Assembly: GCF_943914015.1 (NCBI RefSeq)
Contig: NZ_CALUAK010000072.1
Location: 1 to 12,937 of the forward strand
Source: an uncultured Corynebacterium sp.
GTDB taxonomy: Bacteria > Actinomycetota > Actinomycetes > Mycobacteriales > Mycobacteriaceae
Direction of reading: 5' to 3'
DNA: 12,937 bases
Shown: positions 1-6,242 of the stretch, piece by piece
Numbering within the stretch: position 1 is the stretch's first letter
Layout of the letters: each line of letters starts with the position of its first letter
The notes under the pieces: model-generated
Told to the model about the DNA's origin: nothing
The model's database searches: none
The model's input: only the letters and a program-made list of their open reading frames with translations
Made by a program: the position numbers and the translations under genes

Positions 1-12
1 TCCGCCGTTGCT

Positions 13-270
13 GTGAAGACCTCCACAGGACTGCGGGAGGTGGCGCCGGCCGTGTACGCGCTCGATACGCTCGGCTCGGTCTGCCCGTTCCCGCTTATCG
101 ACGCCAAGCAGGCCATGAATGAGCTCAGTGACGGCGATAGTCTGCGCATCGATTTCGACTGCACCCAGGCGACGGAATCGATCCCGCGCTGGGCCGCAGA
201 CGAGGGCTACGAGGTCACCGATTTCCACGAGGACGGAGAAGCCGGCTGGCAGATTACCGTGAAAAAGTAG
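13..270 (+). CDS. TusA/SirA-like sulfur carrier protein
   Basis: A small protein of the TusA (SirA/YeeD) family, about 85 residues. These cytoplasmic proteins carry sulfur as a persulfide on a conserved cysteine and hand it on, for example to tRNA thiolation or molybdenum cofactor routes. The family motif Cys-Pro-x-Pro is visible as CPFP (C24 to P27), preceded by the usual beta strand ending LDTLG. The C-terminal half fits the two-layer alpha/beta fold. The start is uncertain. GTG at 13 gives a normal family length, but only 12 bases precede it, so no ribosome binding site can be judged. The frame stays open to base 1, so the gene could start outside the window or be the C-terminal part of a fusion. 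In many bacteria such genes follow a YeeE/YedE sulfur transporter, which cannot be checked here. It converges on the BCCT gene with 3 bp between stops. Exact sulfur acceptor unknown. Confidence 0.85.
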   Translation: MKTSTGLREVAPAVYALDTLGSVCPFPLIDAKQAMNELSDGDSLRIDFDCTQATESIPRWAADEGYEVTDFHEDGEAGWQITVKK

Positions 271-273
271 TCG

Positions 274-2139
274 CTAGTCCTTCGGGGGATGTTCGTCGTA
301 CCCGTCGGCCCACGTGTCGGTGGTGAAGTCGTAATCGACGGGTTCACCGGCCTCGTTGGTCCGCTGGTACCAATCCGTGACGCTGGAGTCGGCAGAATCA
401 AAGTCGGCACCGGCGCCACGGCCGTCTCGGGCAGATTGGATGGAAAGCTCGAAATCGTCTCCGTGCTCTTCCACACCACGGCGCACGGCGTTGGCCACAG
501 CCGTCTTCGCGTAATCGGAGCGGATCGCCGCTGGATCATTGCGCAAATCCATGAGGAACGCGACCATCATGACAATGAGAATGGCGGAGAAGGGCAGTGC
601 CATGAGGATGATGAGGGACTGCAACCCGCTGAGCGCTTCCTCGCCACCGGCGAGGAGCATGACCACAGCGATGCCCATCATGCACAGTCCCCAGAAGACA
701 ACGATGGCCTTCGGCGGGGCAGGGTTCCCCCTCGTGCTCATCGTCCCCATGACTACCGAGGCACTATCCGCCGAGGTGATAAAGAAGATGGCAAGCACCG
801 CCATGATGATAAACGGGGTGATCTGGTGCAGGGGGAGCTCCCCGAACAAAGCGAAGAGAACCTGCTCGCCGGTCCGGGAGCCGTCGAAAAGCGGATTACC
901 CTCGCGCCGGAAGTTAATCGAGGCACCACCGAAGATCGTGAACGCGAAGATGAGAATTGCGGTGGGGACAAGCGTGGCAACGACGGTGAACTCACGAATG
1001 GTGCGACCGCGGGAGATGCGGGCGACGAACATCCCCACAAACGGTGTCCAGGCGATCCACCACGCCCAGTAGAAGGCCGTCCACGATGCCTGGAAGGCGA
1101 GGGTGTCCTCGCCCCAGGACAGAGACCGGCTCAGCATGGGGAGGAGCTGGTCGATGTAGACGAGTGTGCCGGAGGGAATGAGGTTGAGCAGGAACAGCGT
1201 GGGGCCGGTGAGGAACACGAATACGATGAGTCCGAGGGTGAGCGTGATGTTGGCGTTCGACAGGTAGCGGATACCTTTGGACACACCCGACACTGCGGAG
1301 ATGATGAAGCACACCGTGAGGATCGTGAGGATGAGGATGAGAACCGTGTTGGTGACCTCGCTGGCACCGGAGATGATCTTGTAGCCTTCGCCGATCTGAA
1401 TGGCGGACAAGCCGAGGGAGGCGGCGGTGCCGAACAGCGTTGCCCAAATAGCGAAGATATCGACCACCCGGCCAGCGATATTGCCGGCAGGGGATTCCCC
1501 AAATAGAGCGTGGAAAGTCGAGGAAATGAGGGAAACCCGTCCGCGGCGGAAGCAGGAGTAGGCCATCGCGGCGCCGACGAAAGCGTAGAGCGCCCACGGG
1601 GCTAGCCCCCAGTGGAAGTGCGACTGGGCCATCGCCATGTGGAGCGCTGCGGGCGTTTCTGCGTCAACGGTTTCCGGCGGCGGGCTGATGTAGTGGGACA
1701 GTGGCTCCGAGGGGCCAAAGAAGAAGATGCCCACGCCGATGCCGGCGCCGAACATCATCGCCACCCAGGAAAAACGCGAGAATTCCGGCTCCTCGTCGTC
1801 CCGCCCCAGCTTGATGCGCCCGTAGCGGGAGCAGGCGAGGTACGCCATGAGCACCATGCCGAGGCCGCAGACGGCGTTGAGGAGCCAGCCCACATCCCGC
1901 ATCGCCCAGGAAAATGCCGTTGAGGCTACGCTTGCAACGGATGCGGGGTTGGTCACGCCCCAGATGATGAAGGCGACGATGAGGACGCCTGTTACTCCGG
2001 CGACAACCTTGTCTACGCCGAATTTGTTGCGTTGATCGTCGATACTGATGCCGGGGACGAGGGCCGGATGAAGACCGTGCGGGTACTGGGAGAAATCTTT
2101 GCGGTCGGGATTCTCTGAGAAACCGGATGAGGTGGGCAT
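274..2139 (-). CDS. BCCT-family compatible-solute transporter
   Basis: A 621-residue secondary transporter of the betaine/carnitine/choline family, probably a sodium-coupled importer of glycine betaine, ectoine or proline used in osmotic protection. About twelve hydrophobic segments lie between roughly residues 45 and 530. The glycine-rich stretch GAGIGVG is at 131-137. The family signature WTAFYWAWWIAW is at 353-364 and contains the tryptophans (W360, W361, W364) aligning with the BetP aromatic box. TSADSA at 455-460 matches the segment supplying the BetP Na2-site Thr/Ser pair. About 90 residues follow the last helix. This tail is rich in Asp and Glu and lacks the long Arg/Lys-rich helix that serves as osmosensor in C. 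glutamicum BetP, so it looks closer to EctP or LcoP; the substrate cannot be assigned. ATG at 2139 has a plausible site, GTGAG, 8 bp upstream. The ferritin terminator lies just upstream, so the gene probably has its own promoter. Confidence 0.93.
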   Translation of the reverse strand: MPTSSGFSENPDRKDFSQYPHGLHPALVPGISIDDQRNKFGVDKVVAGVTGVLIVAFIIWGVTNPASVASVASTAFSWAMRDVGWLLNAVCGLGMVLMAYLACSRYGRIKLGRDDEEPEFSRFSWVAMMFGAGIGVGIFFFGPSEPLSHYISPPPETVDAETPAALHMAMAQSHFHWGLAPWALYAFVGAAMAYSCFRRGRVSLISSTFHALFGESPAGNIAGRVVDIFAIWATLFGTAASLGLSAIQIGEGYKIISGASEVTNTVLILILTILTVCFIISAVSGVSKGIRYLSNANITLTLGLIVFVFLTGPTLFLLNLIPSGTLVYIDQLLPMLSRSLSWGEDTLAFQASWTAFYWAWWIAWTPFVGMFVARISRGRTIREFTVVATLVPTAILIFAFTIFGGASINFRREGNPLFDGSRTGEQVLFALFGELPLHQITPFIIMAVLAIFFITSADSASVVMGTMSTRGNPAPPKAIVVFWGLCMMGIAVVMLLAGGEEALSGLQSLIILMALPFSAILIVMMVAFLMDLRNDPAAIRSDYAKTAVANAVRRGVEEHGDDFELSIQSARDGRGAGADFDSADSSVTDWYQRTNEAGEPVDYDFTTDTWADGYDEHPPKD

Positions 2140-2200
2140 GTGCTGAGCTCACTTAATGATAGAAAAATAGATGAGAATACGTGTATCAATAGCAGCACAC

Positions 2201-2230
2201 AAAAAGCGGGGACGCGAAACCGCGTCCCCG
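2201..2230 (-). terminator. Intrinsic terminator of the ferritin gene
   Basis: A perfect 10-bp stem (CGGGGACGCG, 2207-2216, with CGCGTCCCCG, 2221-2230) closes a 4-base loop. Reading on the minus strand it is followed directly by TTTTT (2205-2201). It starts 22 bp after the ferritin stop codon and also insulates the BCCT gene, which lies 62 bp further on. Confidence 0.9.
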
Positions 2231-2252
2231 TGGTTGGTGAATCGTTTGTTAC

Positions 2253-2759
2253 TTAGGCCTCTTGACCGGTGGGGCGTCCGGCCAGGCGAGCGTCGATGCG
2301 CAGAATACCGGAGCCGTCGGTGCCGACGAGCTTCAACTGATCGACAATCTCGGACACTGTTGCTTCCTCCTCGATCTGCTCGTCGAGGAAGAAGTTAATC
2401 AGGGACCGGGAGTCCAGGTCCTTCACCTCATCGGCGATGAGGGCGAGATCGCGGATCATCGCGGAGACCTTCTTTTCATGGTCGCACGCGGCCTGGAAAG
2501 CGTCGAGTGCGGTGTTGATCGTCAGCTCGGGGACCTCGATGGTGTGGAGTGCTACCTTCTCGCCACGGTCGAGGAGATGCTGTGCGAACTTAGCGGCGTG
2601 CGCCTGCTCCTCCACTGCCTGGGAAGCAAACCAATCACGCAGACCTGGGAGGGACAGTGCGTCCATCTCGTAGGACAGCTGCTGGTAAATGAGGGCAGCC
2701 TGGAATTCTGCGTTGACCTGCTCATTAATTGCGGTAAGAAGCTTGTTGTCGATAGGCAT
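2253..2759 (-). CDS. ftn: Ferritin (iron-storage ferroxidase)
   Basis: A 168-residue non-haem ferritin. It oxidises Fe(II) and stores the mineral inside a 24-subunit cytoplasmic shell. All ferroxidase-centre residues known from E. coli FtnA have counterparts: E18, E51, H54, E95, Q128 and E131. The four-helix bundle is complete and the length is normal. The start was set at ATG 2759 because AAAGGA lies about 7 bp upstream; the ATG 30 bp further upstream would add ten unconserved residues (MPCENSKGIF) that the family lacks. It appears to be a single-gene unit, with a terminator downstream. The 123 bp upstream contain a DtxR-like box and a candidate -10 element. In C. glutamicum the iron regulator DtxR is known to activate ftn, and the same is inferred here. 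It is not a bacterioferritin: the haem-binding Met typical of Bfr was not recognised, and the sequence aligns with FtnA. Confidence 0.95.
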   Translation of the reverse strand: MPIDNKLLTAINEQVNAEFQAALIYQQLSYEMDALSLPGLRDWFASQAVEEQAHAAKFAQHLLDRGEKVALHTIEVPELTINTALDAFQAACDHEKKVSAMIRDLALIADEVKDLDSRSLINFFLDEQIEEEATVSEIVDQLKLVGTDGSGILRIDARLAGRPTGQEA

Positions 2760-2825
2760 AAATATTCCTTTACTGTTCTCGCAGGGCACGATCCTTTTGT
2801 GTCGTGTTTGTCTGCATCACCAAAA

Positions 2826-2831
2826 AGTTTA
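2826..2831 (-). promoter_or_regulatory. Candidate -10 element of the ferritin promoter
   Basis: On the minus strand TAAACT (4 of 6 matches to TATAAT) lies about 66 bp before the ferritin start, preceded by TG as part of TGTAAACT. No convincing -35 hexamer lies 17 bp upstream (TGTTCT). A weak -35 together with an upstream activator site would be consistent with an activated promoter. Inferred from the sequence only. Confidence 0.4.
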
Positions 2832-2856
2832 CATAAGAAGGTAAAAGTAGAACAGG

Positions 2857-2880
2857 GGAAGTTAGGGCAGCCTAAGTTTG
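2857..2880 (-). promoter_or_regulatory. DtxR-like iron box upstream of ferritin
   Basis: The known DtxR/IdeR consensus is TTAGGTTAGCCTAACCTAA. Plus-strand bases 2862-2880 match it at 13 of 19 positions, including 12 of the first 14 (TTAGG..AGCCTAA). The minus-strand reading of 2857-2875 also matches at 13 of 19. The two registers share the arms TTAGG and CCTAA. The box is centred about 37 bp upstream of the candidate -10 element, near -49, which suits an activator rather than a repressor. It begins 2 bp after the ribokinase stop codon. Confidence 0.65.
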
Positions 2881-2882
2881 AG

Positions 2883-3800
2883 TTAGCCCCGTGGGGGTAC
2901 CTCACCGGGGAGCTCATCGGCAACATCCGGGTAACTGTCCTGTGCCCCGTGGTGGGCGACCGCGAAGGCGGCAACGCGAGTGGCATGACGTGCGGCGTCG
3001 ACAAGGCTATGGCCAGCGAGAAGCTTGGCGGCAACAGTACCCACGTAGGCATCGCCCGCGCCCGTCGTCTCCACCGGCTCGACGGCGATGGCCGGAATGT
3101 GGGTGATGCCAGACTCGTCGCTCACGATTGAACCGTGAGACCCCAGCGTGATAATGACCGATGCAAAACCGGCATCGCGCAGAGCAGCGACTTGTTTTTC
3201 CGGGGTGACCTGGGCGGGCAAACCGAACAACCGCAAAATAGCCGCAGCCTCGTGTTCATTCGCGATGAGCGGGTCAGCGCGAAGAAGATCCTCCCGAGGT
3301 ACCTCAATAACAGGGGCAAGGTTCACCACAACACGCCCCGTCGAGTGCGCAATCGCGGCCGAAAAACCACTGGCGGGTATCTCCCCCTGGAGGAGGATCA
3401 TGTCACTTTCTGCAATCGTGACCGCGTGGGCATCCACGCGCTCAGCGTCCATGGCCTCGTTCGCGCCGGGAACGACGACGATGGTGTTCTCCCCGGATTC
3501 AGACACCGTGATGAGCGCGAGTCCCGTGTGTCCATCAAGAAACTCCAAGTCGGCGAGAGACACATCGGAGGACTTCAGGTTTGTGAGCCCGGATTCGGCG
3601 TAGGGATCCTTGCCTACAGCGCCCACCATGCGCACGTTGGCGCCCTGGAGGGCTGCCGCCACAGCCTGGTTCGCGCCCTTGCCACCGGCCGAAATATCGC
3701 CACCGGTGCCCAGGACGGTTTCGCCTGGTGCGGGGTGGCGGGTGGTGTGGACAGTAAGGTCGGCGTTGATAGAGCCGATGACAGTCAGACGCGGATTCAT
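2883..3800 (-). CDS. rbsK: Ribokinase (PfkB family)
   Basis: A sugar kinase of about 305 residues that phosphorylates D-ribose to ribose 5-phosphate with ATP, feeding the pentose phosphate pathway. Ribokinase features are clear: N-terminal VIGSINADLTV, the substrate loop GGKGANQ (39-45), VVVPGANEA in the middle, NEHEA (181-185), and the PfkB signature ETTGAGDAYVG (244-254) with catalytic Asp at 250. Numbering starts from the ATG at 3800. An ATG at 3812 would add four residues (MVLP). Neither start has a clear ribosome binding site. TATGGT lies 7 bp before the 3800 ATG, which would suit a leaderless transcript, so that start was preferred. No ribose transporter, RbsD or LacI-type regulator is adjacent; the gene stands alone between glpK and ferritin. 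Ribose from nucleoside breakdown is a plausible substrate source, but this is inference. Confidence 0.9.
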   Translation of the reverse strand: MNPRLTVIGSINADLTVHTTRHPAPGETVLGTGGDISAGGKGANQAVAAALQGANVRMVGAVGKDPYAESGLTNLKSSDVSLADLEFLDGHTGLALITVSESGENTIVVVPGANEAMDAERVDAHAVTIAESDMILLQGEIPASGFSAAIAHSTGRVVVNLAPVIEVPREDLLRADPLIANEHEAAAILRLFGLPAQVTPEKQVAALRDAGFASVIITLGSHGSIVSDESGITHIPAIAVEPVETTGAGDAYVGTVAAKLLAGHSLVDAARHATRVAAFAVAHHGAQDSYPDVADELPGEVPPRG

Positions 3801-3836
3801 AGGCAACACCATACCGCTTGCTGGTGGGGTAAGCAG

Positions 3837-3860
3837 AAAACCCCGAGCTATTGCCCGGGG
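3837..3860 (-). terminator. Intrinsic terminator of glpK
   Basis: An 8-bp stem with one A·C mismatch (CCCCGAGC, 3841-3848, against GCCCGGGG, 3853-3860) closes a TATT loop. On the minus strand it is followed by TTTT (3840-3837). It lies 18 bp after the glpK stop and within 40 bp of the ribokinase start, so ribokinase transcription must begin in or just after it, or depend on read-through. Confidence 0.75.
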
Positions 3861-3878
3861 TTTGAACAGCTAATCGGG

Positions 3879-5390
3879 TTACTCTACCCAGTCGTACGTG
3901 CGCTCAACAGCGCGGTTCCAGTCGTGGTACAACGCATCGACCTTCTCCTTCGGCATCTTCGGCTCCCACACCTTGTCGATGTCGACCTGAGCCTTCAGTT
4001 GCTCGAGGGAATCCCAGAAACCGATGGCGAGACCTGCAGCGTAGGCGGCACCGAGTGCCGTCGTCTCAGTCACTTTCGGGCGGACGACCTCGGTACCGAG
4101 GATATCGGCCTGGAACTGCATGAGCAGCTCATTTTTCACCATGCCACCGTCAACCTTCAGGCGGGTGATATCGACGCCGGAGTCAGCCACCATGGCGTCC
4201 AGTACTTCGCGGGTCTGGTAGGCGGTTGCCTCGAGCACGGCGCGGGCGAAGTGGTTGCGGTTGGAGAAGCGGGTCAGCCCCACAATCGCGCCACGGGCAT
4301 CGTCGCGCCAGCGCGGTGCGAACAGGCCAGAGAAAGCGGGAACGATGTACACGCCACCGTTGTCATCCACCTCGCGAGCCATGGACTCGATGGCAGAAGC
4401 GTTGGGGGTCATTGCGAGCTGGTCGCGCAGCCACTGCACGAGGGAGCCGCCGATAGCCACGGAGCCCTCGAGTGCGTAGACGGGCTTCTGGTTTTCGATC
4501 TGGTAGCAGACCGTGGTGATGAGGCCGTTATCGGACCATGTCGGCGTCTTGCCCGTGTTCTGGAGCATGAACAGGCCAGTGCCGTATGTGTTCTTGGTGT
4601 CGCCCTTTTGGAAGCAGGCCTGGCCGAAGGTAGCAGCCTGCTGGTCGCCGAGAACGCCACGGATCGGAACGTCGGCGAGCGGTCCCACGCCACGGGTGCG
4701 ACCGAAATCGCCGACAGAGGGGCGAATCTCCGGCAGCATGGACATGGGGATACCCATGGACTCGCACAGCTCCTCATCCCACTCGAGCTTCTCCAGATCC
4801 ATGAGCAGCGTACGGGAAGCATTGGTTACGTCGGTGACGTGCTCGGCGTTGCCGTCGGCACCGCCGGTCAGGTTCCAGATCAGCCACGTGTCCACGGTGC
4901 CGAAAATAAGGTCACCCTTTTCCGCGCGCTCGCGGGCACCCTCGACGTTGTCTAGGATCCACTTGATCTTGGGGCCGGCGGGGTAGGAGGTAATGCGCAG
5001 ACCGGTCTTCTTGCGCCAGCGGTCGATGCCCTCGTCGCCGGCGAGCTCCTTGCAGATCTCGGAGGTACGGGTGTCCTGCCACACGATGGCGTTGTAGACG
5101 GGCTCACCGGTGTTCTTGTCCCACACGATGGTGGTCTCGCGCTGGTTGGTGATGCCGAGGGCCACCACGTCGGAGGTGTCCGCATCGATATCGGTGAGGG
5201 CGCGGCCCATGGCGCGGCGGGCGTTTTGCCACAGTTTCATTGGATCATGCTCAACCCACCCGGCTTCGGGCATGATCTGGTCGTGCTCGTACTGGCCGGT
5301 CGAACAGACCGTGCCGTCGTGGTCGAAAAGAATGCAGCGGGTGGACGTGGTGCCGGCATCGAGTGCGGCGATAAATTGCTTACGTGACAT
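3879..5390 (-). CDS. glpK: Glycerol kinase
   Basis: A 503-residue FGGY-family kinase that converts glycerol and ATP to glycerol 3-phosphate in the cytoplasm. Conserved features: phosphate-loop DAGTTSTR from D11, NQRET at 82-86 (R84, E85 bind glycerol), WQDTR at 104-108, the catalytic aspartate D249 in GDQQA, NTYGTG after it, and the FGGY signature region GGMVKNELLMQFQAD near the C-terminus. The length matches E. coli GlpK. The E. coli fructose-bisphosphate loop (GGKGGTR) is absent. No histidine lies between SVGDFG and GDQQA, so the Firmicutes HPr phosphorylation site is missing, and control by either mechanism is unlikely. ATG at 5390 has GAAAGG about 9 bp upstream. It follows glpF by 27 bp and is probably cotranscribed with it; a terminator follows. 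Confidence 0.97.
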   Translation of the reverse strand: MSRKQFIAALDAGTTSTRCILFDHDGTVCSTGQYEHDQIMPEAGWVEHDPMKLWQNARRAMGRALTDIDADTSDVVALGITNQRETTIVWDKNTGEPVYNAIVWQDTRTSEICKELAGDEGIDRWRKKTGLRITSYPAGPKIKWILDNVEGARERAEKGDLIFGTVDTWLIWNLTGGADGNAEHVTDVTNASRTLLMDLEKLEWDEELCESMGIPMSMLPEIRPSVGDFGRTRGVGPLADVPIRGVLGDQQAATFGQACFQKGDTKNTYGTGLFMLQNTGKTPTWSDNGLITTVCYQIENQKPVYALEGSVAIGGSLVQWLRDQLAMTPNASAIESMAREVDDNGGVYIVPAFSGLFAPRWRDDARGAIVGLTRFSNRNHFARAVLEATAYQTREVLDAMVADSGVDITRLKVDGGMVKNELLMQFQADILGTEVVRPKVTETTALGAAYAAGLAIGFWDSLEQLKAQVDIDKVWEPKMPKEKVDALYHDWNRAVERTYDWVE

Positions 5391-5417
5391 AGGTTTTCAG
5401 CCTTTCGTTGATGCAGG

Positions 5418-6131
5418 TTAGATGGCAAGTGACAGCAGTCCGACGGCGACCGCGGCGAGCATCGGTCCGATGATCGGAACCCAGGCATAGCTCCACGACG
5501 CGGATTCCTTGCTCTTCAAGGGTAGGACAAAGGCGTACATGAGACGCGGGCCGAGATCACGGACGGGGTTGATGGCGTACCCGGTGGGGGTGCCCACGGA
5601 GAGGCCAATGGCGACGATGATGAATGCAACGCCGAAGTAGGTCAGTGGTCCCAGCTCGCCGTTCGACGGGGCGAAAGCAATGAAGGCGAGAAGCGCAAAG
5701 GTGGCAATGAACTCGGTCAGGCAGTTCCACCCGTTTTTCGGGTGTGCCGGGCGAGTGAAGAAGATGCCACCGGGGATGGCCTCATCGTGGTGGTCAAACA
5801 TCTGCTTGTAAGCCAGGTAGGCAAGGCCGGCGCCGAGCATAGCGCCGAGCATCTGGCCGGCGATGTAGGCGGGAACCAAGGACCAGGACAGGTTTCCGGC
5901 CACGGCGGCCCAAATGGTCACTGCAGGGTTGAGGTGGCCACCGGTGGGGTCGGCGATGGAGGCACCGATGAACACGCCCAGGCCCCAGCCGAAGGCGATC
6001 ATGAGCCAGCCGGTTCCTTTGGCGGCAGAGGTGCGGAGATTGACAGCGGCACAGACACCGTTGCCAAACAGGAGCAGCATGGCGGTGCCAAAAAACTCCC
6101 AACCGAACGCAGATAGGGGGGTTAATTCCAT
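5418..6131 (-). CDS. glpF: Glycerol uptake facilitator (aquaglyceroporin)
   Basis: A 237-residue membrane channel of the MIP family, predicted to let glycerol diffuse in for trapping by the adjacent glycerol kinase. Six hydrophobic spans and two half-helices are recognisable. The first selectivity motif is intact (HLNPAV, NPA at 68-70). The second reads NPV (188-190) followed by R191 and D192, so the canonical alanine is replaced by valine. D192 is the aspartate typical of glycerol-conducting members. W49 and R191 correspond to W48 and R206 of the E. coli GlpF filter, while the F200 position appears as tyrosine (Y185). ATG at 6131 has GAAAG about 9 bp upstream. It lies upstream of glpK and is separated from glpD by 111 bp containing a terminator, so glpFK may be transcribed partly on its own. 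Confidence 0.95.
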   Translation of the reverse strand: MELTPLSAFGWEFFGTAMLLLFGNGVCAAVNLRTSAAKGTGWLMIAFGWGLGVFIGASIADPTGGHLNPAVTIWAAVAGNLSWSLVPAYIAGQMLGAMLGAGLAYLAYKQMFDHHDEAIPGGIFFTRPAHPKNGWNCLTEFIATFALLAFIAFAPSNGELGPLTYFGVAFIIVAIGLSVGTPTGYAINPVRDLGPRLMYAFVLPLKSKESASWSYAWVPIIGPMLAAVAVGLLSLAI

Positions 6132-6202
6132 AAGCGGACTTTCTTGTTGTTGGGTTATTGCCCAGTTTTCTGTGTTTATGTGGTTTTTTCTCTGAATAGG
6201 TG

Positions 6203-6224
6203 AAAACCCCGCACATGGCGGGGT
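6203..6224 (-). terminator. Intrinsic terminator between glpD and glpF
   Basis: A perfect 7-bp stem (ACCCCGC, 6206-6212, with GCGGGGT, 6218-6224) closes a 5-base loop. On the minus strand TTTT ends the structure (6206-6203). It lies 18 bp after the glpD stop and 71 bp before the glpF start, so it should reduce read-through from glpD into glpFK. No convincing glpF promoter was found in the remaining 71 bp. Confidence 0.75.
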
Positions 6225-6242
6225 CTTCGGCGTTATGTAGTT

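Noticed and set aside
289..1506. 405-codon plus-strand frame opposite the BCCT gene
   Set aside because: Highly charged, low-complexity translation antisense to a clear transporter gene; a shadow caused by high GC content.
2175..2184. ATAC-GT-GTAT inverted repeat upstream of the BCCT gene as an operator
   Set aside because: Arms of only 4 bp; no second copy or convincing promoter placement.
3135..4955. 606-codon plus-strand frame opposite ribokinase and glpK
   Set aside because: Spans two unrelated genes and their intergenic terminator, has no recognisable domain, and is antisense to confident genes.
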